This document shows positions 22,860-34,454 of a DNA stretch of 64,000 bases, piece by piece (the first letter of the stretch is position 1; each line of letters opens with the position of its first letter). The DNA is taken from positions 62,001 through 126,000 of the forward strand of contig JYIP02000005.1 in assembly GCA_001051155.2 (NCBI GenBank). The letters are read 5' to 3'. The position numbers and the translations under genes are program-made. The notes under the pieces are model-generated. The model did not search any database. It worked only from the letters and a program-made list of their open reading frames with translations, and was not told the origin of the DNA. This DNA comes from Chrysoporthe austroafricana (lineage: Eukaryota; Ascomycota; Sordariomycetes; Diaporthales; Cryphonectriaceae).

Positions 22860-25800
22860 GAAGAATATATTATTCTGGACGTATACATTAAAGGATAACG
22901 ATATAGCGCATTATTAAATAATAGCGCATAAGGAAATTTCATCTTGCTAGAAATCGTTAATAGGGAACGAATTCCTTGAATGCAGAAGAAAGATCCTTAC
23001 AGATTCAATATTATAAAAGGAAAATCGGTTACGTATAACTTAAGAGTAATCGATATGGAAACTGATTATCTACTTATTTTAATCTAAAGCCTTATAATAA
23101 ATATCATTTTTGATATTATAAATACGGCATAATATGAATTGATCTTGGGAATACTTTGGCTTAAAAAATACAATTCTCGAATCGATTGGATTACTGGCCA
23201 GATTTTATAGGAATAAGCCGTACTTACTGAAAAGATTGCAATTATTAGTAGAAGAAAAGACTTAGTTATTAAGGATAATATAAGCGAAATGCGCTTAAAT
23301 AGGCTTATAAATACCCTTAAGGCAGGAAAGCAAGCTACGATATAGGGAAAGGTTACGAATATTTTGAACCTCTAGACAAAAATTAAAGACGGACTAAGAC
23401 TATAAGTAACTATCGACTAATAAAGGTTTGGTCAGGCATAGAGCAATACGAAAGAATATGGATTATAGAATTATAAAGAAATACAGCTCTTATAGCATGA
23501 ATATGCCAGAAGGCAATTCGGCTCGGCACCCGACAAATACCCGAAATTATTAGAAACGAAAAAACCTTAGAAATAAGAAGCTAACGAAGCAAAGTACGTA
23601 TAGCGATACTTTATATTCCTATAAATCGCAGAAAACGAAGAAAGCCTATTACTAGACCTCAAAAATGTATTACGGGAATATTACGAATTTAAGAAGCTAT
23701 AGCAAAGAAGATTCGATAACGGCTTACCCGAATATGGCCTTTTCGATTATAAAATCCTACTGAAAAAAGGGATAAAGCTGCAAAATTACCCTATTTATAA
23801 GCTTAATCAGGCAAAACTCAAAGCATTCAAAGAGTATATCGACGAAAACCTCAAAAGAGGCTATATACGGAAATCACAATTACTAGCAGAATACCCAATC
23901 TTATTCGTTCCAAAGAAAAACGGCAAATTACGACTTTGTATGAACTATCGGTAACTTAACGATATTACGATCAAAAACCGCTATCCCTTATTATTAATAG
24001 GAGAAATGCAAGATCGTTTGATAAGAGCAAAATGGTTTACTATACTAAATCTCAAAGAAAGGTATTATTATATCCGGATTAAAGAAGACGATATTTGGAA
24101 AATAGCATTCAGGACCCGCTATAGACATTTCGAATATATAATCTTGCTTTTTGGATTGACCAATGCATTTGCGTTTTTCTAAGAAATGATTAATGATATC
24201 TTCTGCGAATACCTAGATATTATCGTTATCGTTTACTTTAATAATATCCTTATCTATTCCAAGGATTTCATATTATATAAATAGTATGTACGATAAGTAT
24301 TTCAAATGCTATAAGATAATAAGTTTTTTGTAAAACCAAGCAAATACTAGTTTTATTAGCAGAAAGTTGATTATTTAAGCTATATTATCGAATTAGGATA
24401 AATTAGTATACAAAAAAACAAAGTTCGAGCAGTAGAAGAATGGCTTATACTAAGAAAGACTAAAGAAGTTAGAATATTCTTCAGTTATGCCAATTTCTAT
24501 TAGCAATTCATTCGGGATTATAGCAAGATCGCATGCTTATTTACGGATTTTACGAAAAAAAATTATAAATTCGAATAGACTAAGGAAGCATAAGAAGCAT
24601 TCGATAAAATCAAAAAACGAATTATATTAGAACTTATATTTTGCGAAATAAACCCAAATAAACTATTTGAAATTGAAATCGATATATTAAATTACGCATT
24701 TAGCGGATAATTAGGCTAGCGAGATAACTAAGGACGTTTCAGGATCGTAAGCAACTTCTCAAAAAAGCTAAACGGCCCAGAATTCAATTATGGCATTCCG
24801 GATAAAGAATTAATGGCAATTGTCAAAGCATTTGAAGAATAATAGTACTATCTAATCGGAATAAAATACCAAATAATAGTATATTCAGATTACAAAAACC
24901 TGATAACGTTTATAATAATAAAAATCTTGAATAAACGATAAGTTAGATAGGCAGAATTCCTTTTACAGTTTGACCTAAAAATCGTATATTGTAAGGGATT
25001 AGAAAATAGCAGAGCGGATGCCTTTAGCAGACAATCAGATTACCAGGATACGGAACCCAAAGAATTGCAGAATATTTTCAGGCAAGACAAAGATAGCAGC
25101 CTGGTAAACGAAGCAAGAGAACTCAATACGATTATCAGAATCGAGAATCGGGAAAGAAATCCTGAAAATATAATTCCCGAAAAACAGGACGAATATATTA
25201 GGACTATGCATAATGCATTAGCATATAGTTACCAAGGAATCAGAGCTACTTACGAAAGAATCAAGAGATATTAGAATTTGCTAAGATTCAGACGAAAAAT
25301 CGAAAGAATCTTACGAGAATGCGATAATTGCAAGAAGAATAAGATTGAATACTATAAGCCCTATAGCTTGCTCTAACTATTTCCGATTCCGGAAGCGGTT
25401 TAGCAATCTATTAGCTAGGATTTTATTATAAAGTTATTCCTTTTATAAAAACCCTTAACTAGAATACAGTATAATAGTATTCTAGTAATGGTTTGCAGAC
25501 TGAGCAAATATGCTTATTTCCTACTATATAAAGAAAGCAGTATAGCGGAAGAACTTGCATATACGTTCTTCCGAACAGTTATAGCCAATTACAGCATGCC
25601 CAAAGAAATTATTTCCGATAGAGATAGAAAATTCGTATCAAACTTCTGGACTTTACTTACGAAATTACTCGGAGCATAACAGAAAATGTCTATAGTATTC
25701 CATTTACAAATAGACGGATAAACGGAAAGAACTAACCAGATTATCAAGCAATATTTACGATACTATATAAATTACGAATAGGATAACTGGGTCGATTTCC

Positions 25801-26460
25801 TACTCCTAGCGCAATTTGCATATAATAGTGCAAATATAAGCATAACGAAAAAGTTATTATTTTACGCACTTTATAGCTATAACCCGATAGCCTACTATAA
25901 CGAAATACTAAGAGCAAATACAAAAGCTATAGACAGACGAATCAGAAAAATCAAGAAAGTTCAAAAAGAATTCCAGAAAGAACTAAGGTTCGTATAAAAA
26001 AGAATAACAAGATATGCCAATTCCAAAAGGATTGAAAGACTAATCCTATAGGAAAGAGATAAAATTTACTTTATTCGACAGAAAGATTATATTAAAATAA
26101 TAAGACCCTCTTACTTACTGGATTATAAGAAATTGGGATTATTCAGGATCCTAAGGAAAATCTCAAATATCAATTTTGAACTTGTATTACTCTATAGAAT
26201 AAGAATCTATCCGGTATTCCATATCTCGCTTCTCGAACTAGCACTAAAATCAACCAAAATAAATAAAAATATCCAGGTTGAAAGTAACGAGCTAGAATAC
26301 AAGGTCGAACGAATCCTCAAGTACCGCGGACCAAACTATAACCCCGAATACTTTATCAAATGGAAAGGCTACCCGGCAAATAAGAATTTATAGGAACCCA
26401 AATCTAACTTATAGAATATACCCCGAGTATTAGCGGACTACTTGGGCAAATAATAACGAA
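22860..26460 (+). pseudogene. pol of element C: protease, RT, RNase H, integrase, chromodomain; RIPed
   Basis: The protease active site reads LLNNSA-GNF, with catalytic Asp now Asn at 22,917-22,919. The RT runs from YPILFVPKKNGKLRLCMNYR (about 23,900-23,955) through RNRYPL to YFNN at 24,234-24,245, in place of YLDD. RNase H follows (EIDILNYAFSG near 24,675). The integrase has the zinc-binding HNALAYSY...ECDNCKKNK, the core DFIIKL (about 25,420), SDRDRKFVSNFW (about 25,615) and a retained Glu in TERTNQ. The chromodomain at about 26,270-26,400 reads YFIKWKGYPANKNL and keeps one Trp. These activities copy RNA to DNA and integrate it. RT and protease are dead at their catalytic Asp; the integrase triad itself survives. 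Confidence 0.92.
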
Positions 26461-26499
26461 AAGGAATAAGCTTATAAAAGCTTTACTTACCCGAATTAC

Positions 26500-26880
26500 T
26501 TAAGAAGATTGCCCGGATTCAAGATAGGAACTAGCCTTACCCAAAAAACTAGACCAGTCCATTACAGAATTACCGATACTTACGGAATTCCAGTCAAAAC
26601 TATTAAAAAAAGGATCGGCAATAGCAGCCGCGGACTTTTCAGAAACTACTGCCTGCACCTCGATAGCCATACGGCTACGCTTTTCTTCTTCCAGACTTTG
26701 GTTTACCAACTTTATCCCTTTCTTTTGAAGGAAGCGGCATTATTTCTTTAGCCGCGCAAGACGAGCCAAAGATTCGGTTATGCGAGACTGGAATTCTAGA
26801 AGCCGCCCTTTTTCCTTAACCTTACGACTATCGATCCGGGATAATTTATCGGTAACTCGTAATACTATAGCAGGATCAGG
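26500..26880 (-). pseudogene. antisense accessory ORF of element C
   Basis: Minus-strand frame just downstream of the chromodomain. It reads DKLSRIDSRKVKEKGRLLEF, then TESLARLARL and, with a stop at a Gln or Trp, FLQKKGIKLVNQSLEEEKRS. The C-terminal part is NSFDWNSVSIGNSVMDWSSF. Uninterrupted sequence covers 26,500-26,709. It has the same position, orientation and FDWNSV motif as at 2,401-2,745. A coiled-coil character is likely. Function unknown. Confidence 0.65.
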
Positions 26881-27237
26881 AAAGAGAATAAGGGAAATAG
26901 GTTAGAAGGAAACTTACGAGACGATAACGGAACCCGTTCGGTATCGCAAGAATGCCCCCTTTTCGTATAGTTAGAACAATTCTTAACCCCGTCTACCATA
27001 CGATACGACAAGCCCTTTTCAAGACAAAAAGAATAAGGCATGATTTCGTATTCCCGGGACTCGATAAATGAAAATCGCTTAAAATGGGCAAGGCTCTTGG
27101 AAGAAAGAGTAAATACGGGATTACGAGATTTAATAACTCTGTAGGATATCTTAATTAGGAAGGCGTGAAGAAAAAATTACCGTACAGGGGCATTTACGGA
27201 ATAATATTGGGGATAATACCCGATGGAAAAGGGATGA

Positions 27238-27650
27238 TATTATAAACTAACGTACAAACGAAAGAAACCCTAAACAGAACCCAGGCCAGATAATGGGGAG
27301 GCATACCCCGCAAAGATTACGTAACTTAGGGTTAGGGTTATTAGGGCTTAGCCTAGCTTACCGGGACTCGGTAAGCAGTAGCGAGTTCCAGTAAGCAACT
27401 ATGAGCCAAGGACTAAGGGACTAGATATATAAGGCTGGGAGAATTACTAGCCGAATAGATAGATAGTTCTTCAGTTGTCAATCTAAGTATCAATTGGACC
27501 CTACTATTGATAGCCGTATTGGCTTATAAATATTGCGATATATAAATGAACCCGTCCTGAAGCTCAAGACTCGTATTTGGCACCGCTCTTATTAGCATAA
27601 ACTCCTTAACTCTATAGTACGTTTTAGGATTTACTGCAGCGTTCATAACA
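27238..27650 (+). repeat. 3' LTR of element C
   Basis: 413 bp, running from TATTATAAACT (TG changed to TA) to GTTCATAACA, directly after the polypurine tract and directly before target duplication GATAA. It is colinear with the 5' LTR. Confidence 0.95.
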
Positions 27651-27655
27651 GATAA

Positions 27656-29345
27656 TATCAGAACTTATATTTTATAAAGTAAACCCAAATAAACTATTCG
27701 AAATCGAAACCGATATATCGGATTATATATTAGAAAAATAACTGGGCTAATAAAACGATTAAAAATGCTTTAAGATCGTAAGCAATTTTTTAAAGAAACT
27801 AAATAATTTAGAATTCAATTATAATATCCCGGATAAAGAATTAATAGCAATAATAAAAGCTTTTGAAAAATAGCAGCATTATTTAATCGGAATAAAATAC
27901 TAAATTATAATACATTCCGACTATAAAAACTTAATAATATTTATAATAACGAAAATCTTGAATAAGCGATAAGTTAAATAAGCGGAATTCTTTTTATAAT
28001 TCGACTTAAAGATTATTTATTATAAAGGATTAGAAAATAGCAAAGCAAATATATTTAGCAAATAATCGGATTATTAGAATATAGAACTAAAAGAATTTCA
28101 AAATATCTTTCGATAAGATAAAAATAGCAATTTTGTAAACGAAGCTAGAGAACTCGATATAGTTATCAAAATTAGCAATAACGAGAAAAAACCGGAAAGC
28201 ATAATTTCTGAAAAATAAGACGAATATATCCGAAATATATATAGTGCATTAATATATAGCTATTAAAGAATTAGAGCTACGTACGAAAAGATTAAAAAAT
28301 ATTAGAATTTCCTAGAATTAAAGAAAAAAATCGAAAAAATCCTATAAAAATGCAATAGCTGCAAGAAGAATAAAATTAAATATTATAAGCCTTATAAACT
28401 ATTCTAATTATTCCTTATTCCGGAAATAATTTAGCAATTTATTAGCTAGGATTTTATTATTAAGCTACTTCTTTTACGAAAACCCTTAACCAAAATATAA
28501 TATAATAACATTTTAATAGTAATTTGCAAATTAAGCAAATATGCTTATTTCTTTCCGTATAAAGAAAGCAATACGGTAGAAAATCTCGTATATATATTTT
28601 TCAGAATAGTTATAGCTAATTATAGCATGCTTAAAGAAATTATTTCCGATAGAAATAAGAAATTCGTATTAAATTTCTGGATATCGGGATTAACTTATTA
28701 TTTCTAATATAATTCGCTTATAATAATGCAAATATAAATATAATAAAAAAGTTATTATTTTATGCGCTATATAGCTATAACCCGATAGCTTATTACAATA
28801 AATTATTAAAAGCGAATGCAGAAATAGCAGAAAAACGAATCAAAAAAATTAAGAAAATCCAAAAAGAATTTCAAAAAGAATTGAAATTTATATAAGAAAA
28901 AATAATAAAATACGCTAATTCTAAGAAAATTAAAAAACTAATTCTATAGAAAAGAAATAAAGTTTATTTCGTTTAACGAAAAAAATATATTAAAATAATT
29001 AAACCCTTTTACTTATTAGATTATAAGAAATTCGGATTATTCAAAATTCCAAAGAGATTCTCAAACGTTAATTTTGAATTGGCATTACTTTACGGAATAA
29101 AAATCTACTTAGTTTTTCATATTTCGCTTCTTAAACTAGCATTTAAAATAGCAATAATAAATAAATTTATATAAATCGAAACTAATAAACCAGAATACGA
29201 AATCGAATAAATCTTTCGCTATCGAGAACTAGTTAAATATAAAGAATACTTAATTAAATAGAAAAAATACTATTTAAGCGAAAATAGCTAGGAATTAATT
29301 AGCAACTTAAATAATATATAATAAATATTTAAGGAATACTAGAAA
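27656..29345 (+). mobile_element. element b' (right part): RNase H, integrase, chromodomain, heavily RIPed
   Basis: Continues the pol frame interrupted at 20,327. After the GATAA duplication it reads TISEL, then FEIETDISDYILEK (RNase H) near 27,690-27,735. The integrase zinc domain (HSALIYSY...KCNSCKKNK) lies near 28,240-28,375, the core (QDFIIKLLLL; EIISDRNKKFVLNFW) near 28,450-28,680. A deletion follows at about 28,680-28,690, because the TQ/E part of the core is missing before the LTYYF block. The C-terminal part has KIYLVFHISLLKLA near 29,100, and a chromodomain-like end lies near 29,200-29,300. Stop density is much higher than in C. Confidence 0.85.
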
Positions 29346-29457
29346 AAGCAATTAACTTGCTAGCTAGAAAAAGGACTGGAAGGATTTAGAATAGTTTCGG
29401 ACTTTACGGTTAAGTTAATATTAGCCTAGTTGATATTCGGACTAAATTATTGCAAAA

Positions 29458-29800
29458 TTGCATTCAGATCAAAATTTTCGGGAAAAAAGCTTTCGGGAAT
29501 TAAGTTTTCCGCAGCGCAGTATTCGGCCTCGGCCTTACGGCTTTCCTCGGCCGCTTTTTCGGCCTTTAGTTTTTCTAGCTTCTCGAAATTGGATAAGCTA
29601 TAGCGGAATGCCCGAACTATTCGCTCTCGCTATATCCGTTTTTATTTCCGCAACCGCATTAGCTTATTTTCCAAATCCTCGATCTTATCTTCCAGCTTTT
29701 GGAACTGGTTGGACGCGAAAAAGAGTTCTATAGCGTTAGTCGGTTCCAGAATATCGTAGCTCGCCTGGTTGTATTAAATGTACTTAAAGTAACAAGACGA
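29458..29800 (-). pseudogene. antisense accessory ORF of element b'
   Basis: Minus-strand frame: YDILEPTNAIELFFASNQFQ, KLEDKIEDLENKLMRLRK, RIVRAFRYSLSNFEKLEKLK, AEKAAEESRKAEAEYCAAEN, ending ESFFPENFDLNAIL. It has strong heptad pattern, is rich in Lys, Glu and Ala, and has only a couple of stops. The stretch is clearly less AT-rich than its surroundings. It lines up with the + strand frame in the inverted element F (LNARILRLRKQRRV). The ending NFDLNAIL is the counterpart of FDWNSV in other copies. Function unknown. Confidence 0.65.
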
Positions 29801-29949
29801 ATCCTGTTTGGATATCGCGCAAATTTCCAAACCCAAACAATTGCAATAGGAATAAGAATGCATAATAATAGCGTAATGAATAATCCGGAAAATCAGGGAA
29901 TTATATTATTTGCGCTTATTAGAATAAAGATTAGAAGATTTGAATTTTG

Positions 29950-30055
29950 AAATTCTATTACTTATTCTGTTTAAGAAGGCATAATAAGCTATATAAACGA
30001 GCTAGGGCTATTTACAAGAATTGTTAAGGATAATAACCGATTGGAAAAAGAATAA
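29950..30055. other. 3' untranslated part and polypurine tract of element b'
   Basis: AT-rich, ending in GGAAAAAGAATAA just before the LTR start at 30,056. This is the expected polypurine tract position. Confidence 0.5.
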
Positions 30056-30507
30056 TATTATAATTTAATAAAGGAATAGGGTATATTAAGGCAAAAAAAG
30101 GAATAGATAAGCATTTTATCTATAGCTTTATTTACGAAACCCCTTTCCCGTTATTTATATAAGCTAGGGTTAGGGTTATATAATAGGGAAGATTTAAGGA
30201 TTTGCTATAAAGCTACTCGATTCCGGATTTGGAAATCTATTTTAAATTTAGCAAATCTAATAATATGGGACGGAAGAATTAAATATATAAAGAATAAAAC
30301 AAAAACCAGATAAATTATTATAATTTTTCAATTGTTAATTTAAGTATTAATAAACTATTATTATTAATAATTGCTTAAAACTTATAAATATTGCAATATT
30401 CAATAAATCGTATTCCGATATTCAAGGCCCGTATTTGGTATTGCTTTTGCTAATATAAATCCCTTAACATTTCGGTATATTTCAGGATTGCTGCAGCATT
30501 TATAATA
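30056..30507 (+). repeat. 3' LTR of element b'
   Basis: About 452 bp from TATTATAATTTAATAAAGG to ...GCATTTATAATA. The 3' half resembles other LTRs here; the 5' half is its own. It contains CTAGGGTTAGGGTT near 30,160. It is followed at once by b's LTR lacking its first bases, so b' seems to have inserted about 14 bp into b's 3' LTR. Confidence 0.7.
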
Positions 30508-30903
30508 GCAATTTATTCGGTATTAAGATTTTCAAGCTTAGCTGCAAAACTCAATAAATGCTTATATAAGCAAAGGTTAAAGATAGATAAAATAAGGATT
30601 ATTGGATTATTAAGTAAGCTAATAAGCTAAGCTTATTAGCTTACTTAATAAGCCGATAATTTTATGCTAAAGAGCTAAATATATAAGGATTAAATATTTG
30701 CTAGATAAATAGTAATAGCTTTTTAGTTATAAATTTAAGTATTAATTGGACTTTATTATTAATAGTTGCTTAAGATTTATAAATATTGCGATATTTAATA
30801 AATCGTATTCTAATATTCAAGGCTTATATTTAATATTATTCTTGCTAATATAAACCCTTTTAACTTTACAGTATATTTCAGGATTGCTATAGCGTTTATA
30901 ATA
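30508..30903 (+). repeat. 3' LTR of element b, lacking its first ~14 bp
   Basis: Starts GCAATTTATTCGG, aligned with GCAACCCACTCGG at 14,134, and runs to GCGTTTATAATA at 30,903. Target duplication copy CCGGA follows at 30,904-30,908. The palindrome on AAGCTAATAAGCTAAGCTT is present, as in the 5' LTR. Confidence 0.8.
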
Positions 30904-31017
30904 CCGGATATATAAGATTAAATATCTTTTATTATTAAATAAATTTTATAATTGCTTTTCAGTTATTAATTTAAATATTAGTTTTATTATAATTAATATT
31001 TAATACAAATAATAAAT
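30904..31017 (+). repeat. right part of the split E'-type LTR
   Basis: CCGGATATATAAG onward continues the LTR cut at 14,119. It stops near 31,017, where an LTR in the opposite orientation begins. Confidence 0.65.
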
Positions 31018-31477
31018 TGTAATAAACCTTTAAATAATATAAGTATTTAATACGTTAAAGGTTTATATTAAGCAAAAGTAATATGCAATACAATTTACTT
31101 ATATATAGAAATATAATTTTAAAGTATTTATTATCCGTATTAAATACCAGTTATAATGGAATTAATATTTAAATTAATAACTGAAAAATAACTATAAAAT
31201 CTATTTAATAATAAGAGATATTCAGTTTTATATATTCAGTTTTTCAGTTTTAGATCGGTTAAATATATTTCCAATCCAATATATCTAAATATATTGGATA
31301 TATTTCTAATCTAATATATTCAAACTTTAACCCTTGCTTATATAACCCTGAATATTTATTATTCTTATATAAAGGCATTTCTTATTTCGGATATTAAATC
31401 CGGATTGCATTATATTACTTTTAAATCTATAAATCCGTTTTATTTTTATAATTTAAACCGTTTATTAATTTATAATA

Positions 31478-31769
31478 TTATTTCTTTTCTTATAATTTTT
31501 ATCTTTAAAGATTTCTTATAAGTAATTTTGCTTAATATTCTTATTTCGGATTATGCCGTTTTAATTTGTTATATTTAATAGGATTATAAAGATTCGTTTT
31601 TCGAAATCTTCTTTCAAAACTTGCAAACGTAACGATCTTCTTATTTCTATTCTTTAAGATTATATCGAAATGCTTTCGTATAGAAATTATAAGGCCCGTA
31701 ATATTACAAAATATTAAGTTTCAATTCGTTTTTCCGATCGTTATGCCGAATATATGCATTTGGGTATTT
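31478..31769. other. 3' untranslated part of element F
   Basis: AT-rich spacer between the inverted LTR and the antisense ORF. Weak coding-like frame continues from the ORF on + (RYAEYMH upstream), but no clear start is seen. Confidence 0.4.
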
Positions 31770-32190
31770 CAGAGTGCGATATCCTGAGGCTTACTGCTTC
31801 CGAAATCTGTCGCATTTCTTTTTAATATCGAAAGCTGGATAATAAGCTAGAAGCTGCTAAGGAAAAGGCTGCTGCTCTGAATGCTCGAATTCTTCGTTTG
31901 CGCAAGCAGCGCCGGGTATAGTCGGAAAAAATAATCCGAGCTATTTGCTATAGCTTGGATAGCATAAAAGAATTGGATTGCATTAAGCAAGAAAAGGCTA
32001 AAAGGGAAGCTGCTGCTTTATTTATTCTAGCTAATTTGTTTTTTGAAGTCTTTCTTAATTCTTTATTATAAGAGTTTAAAAGGGTAAATTAAAGTTCTAT
32101 TAATTTTTCTATATTTAAGGCTAATATAATTGCTTCCGGTTTTAAGGTTATTAAGTTTAATAATCGTTTAGCGAAAAATATTTAATAAAT
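31770..32190 (+). pseudogene. antisense accessory ORF of element F
   Basis: On +, opposite to F's pol. It reads YAEYMHLGISECDILRLTAS, EICRISF-YRKLDNKLEAAK, EKAAALNARILRLRKQRRV, and then EKIIRAICYSLDSIKELD; the last part has RVN-SSINFS, matching FDWNSVNIS elsewhere. The segment 31,770-31,930 is notably GC-richer than its flanks. Coiled-coil-like; function unknown. Confidence 0.65.
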
Positions 32191-33979
32191 TCCTTAATAA
32201 GTTCTGAATTAATATTAGCTAGTTTTTCTTATATATTTTCTTTATATCCGTAATTTTTCTATTTAATAAAATATTATTATCTTTATTTTTATAATTTTAA
32301 ATCGAGAATTATTTTTATTTCTTATTATTATTTATTTAAATTAAGCTTAATATTATAATTTAATAATATATTTATTAATATTAATTCGAAAAGTAACTTA
32401 TAAAAAATTAAATATATTTTTATTTTTAATAGTAAGTTAAGCTAATAGTTAATATTTAAAAGCTTTTTTAAAATTTTAAAAAGTTTAAATTTCTTATAAT
32501 TTAATTTAAATTTTTTAATTTTAATATTTTTGCATTTTAAGTAAACTTTATTTCCTTTTTATAAAATTGGTTTTTCAATTCTTTTCTAATTAGCATAATT
32601 CGTTATATTTTCTGTAAATTCTTAAAATATTTTTTAGAATTTTGCTTAAATATCTTTAATTTTTTTAACTTGCTATTCCGCTATTTTTACAATTATTTCT
32701 GGAAATGCTTTATAATATACTATCGGTTCTTGCCCGTATAATGCTTTAAATAGTAATATTTTCGTAATTAATATTATTGCATTATTATAAGCGAATTATA
32801 TAAGTAATAAGAATTTAACCCAATTATTTTAATTGTAATTAATATAATATTTGAAATATTATTTTATAATTTAATTAATTCTTTTTATTTATCCGTTTAT
32901 TTTAGGGTAAAAAGCAGTAAATAGTTTATATTTCGTTCCGAATTGCTTTATAAGTAAAATCTAAAATTATAATATAAACTTCTTATTTCTATTAAAAATA
33001 ATTTCTTATAGCATTTCGTAATTGCTTATAATATTTCTTAAAAACGTATAAAACAGTTCTTTTGCAATATTAGCCTTTTTATATAATAAGAAATAGCTAT
33101 ATTTGCTTAATTTGCCAATTATTATTAAAATGCTATTAAATGCGGCTTTAATTAAAGGTTTTCGTAAAGTTAATAGTTTAATAATAAAGTTTAAATTAAT
33201 AAATAACCAAATAGTATTAAATATCGATAAGGGTTATAATAGTCCGTATAATTTATATCGTTTTATTTTATTTTTCTTATAGCTATTATAATTATTAATA
33301 ATATTTCTTATTTTAAATTTAAGTTTTAATAAATTCCAATATCGTTAAATTCTATCCGTAATTGCTATATTTCCTTAATAGCTATAAGCTAATACTTTAT
33401 ATATTTATTTAATATATTTATTTTGTTCTTTTAATATTATATTTTCAGGTTATTTTTCCTAATAATAAATTTTAAATATAGCATTAATTTCCCGTTTTTA
33501 TATAAAATTGCTATTTTTATTAATATTAAAGAAGGTTTATTCTTTAATTTCTTTTTCTATTTTATAATTTATTTGTTAATTAAAAGCGTCTGCCTTAATA
33601 TTTTCTTTTTTCGAAATATAAGTAATTTTAATATCGAATTATAATAAGTATTTTGCTTATTTAACTTATCTTTTATTAAGTACTTTTATAATCGTAAATA
33701 TAGCTAAATTCTCATAGTTTATAAAGATTTAAATTAAATATTTCGTACCGATTAAATAATATTCTTATTTCTGGAATATATATATTATTGCTATAAGTTT
33801 TTAATTTAATATCGTATATTTGAACTTTAATCTATTAAGCTTTTTATTAAAGTTCGTAATAAAATATAGCTTTTTTTAATTATTTCGCTAGATAAATTCG
33901 CTACTTATAGCGTATGCTAATGCATTTATATTAATTTCAAATAGTTTTATTAAATTGGCTTCTTATAATATAAGTTCTT

Positions 33980-34454
33980 TATTATAAATTAACGGGCGGT
34001 TTAAGTTATAGAAACAGAACGGATTATAAATCCGAAAAGCAATATAATGCAACCCGGATTTAATATCCGAAATAAGAAACGCTTTATATAAAAATAACAG
34101 ATATTTAAAATTATATAAGAAAAGGTTAAAGTTTAGAAAAGGTTATAATAGATTATAAATCCATTTATAATTACTTATAATTAATATTAATTAAAATTAA
34201 AGAGCTAAATATATAAAATTAAATATTTCTTATTATTAAATAAATTTTATAATACTTTTCAATTATTAATCTAAATATTTCCTTAAATATTAAGCTTAAA
34301 AGAATATTTAATACGAATAATAAATATTTAAAAGCATTTCCAATTACTTTTAAAATTATATTTCTCTATATAAATAAATAATATTATATATTACCCTTAT
34401 TTAATATAAACCTTTAATATATTAAATATTTATATTATTTAAGTATTTATTATA
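33980..34454 (+). repeat. 5' LTR of element E
   Basis: 475 bp from TATTATAAATTAACGGGCGG to ...TTTATTATA, followed by leader TTTTAATAATTCTTGC. Same type as the split LTR at 13,883/30,904. The insertion point is inside the RNase H region of F. Confidence 0.75.

Larger units (their letters stand above)
20328..27650 (+). mobile_element. full-length Ty3/gypsy LTR retrotransposon C, with 413-bp LTRs and GATAA target duplication
   Basis: The element is complete at 7,323 bp. LTRs are 20,328-20,740 and 27,238-27,650, both 413 bp. GATAA at 20,323-20,327 recurs at 27,651-27,655. Joining the flanks rebuilds CGGATAATATCAG, as found uninterrupted in element D near 40,630. Order: leader, gag, protease, RT, RNase H, integrase, chromodomain, antisense ORF, polypurine tract (GGAAAAGGGATGA, ending at 27,237), LTR. 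This is the least RIPed element here and the best template for the family, but stop codons and lost catalytic residues make it inactive. It sits inside b'. Confidence 0.95.
31018..33979 (-). mobile_element. element F: minus-strand Ty3/gypsy remnant (LTR, chromodomain, integrase, RNase H), heavily RIPed
   Basis: Element in reverse orientation. Its 3' LTR is at 31,018-31,477, inverted, from TGTAATAAACC to ...TTTATAATA. The reverse strand at about 32,211-32,275 gives YFIK-KNYGYKENI-EKLANI, the chromodomain as in element A. The integrase core reverse-matches element A across about 32,650-33,350 (for example the EPLIKAAFNS-like block at 33,131-33,190). RNase H lies near 33,920-33,980. It stops at 33,979, where the LTR of E begins, so the RT, protease and gag are not next to it. 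No catalytic site is intact. Confidence 0.82.
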
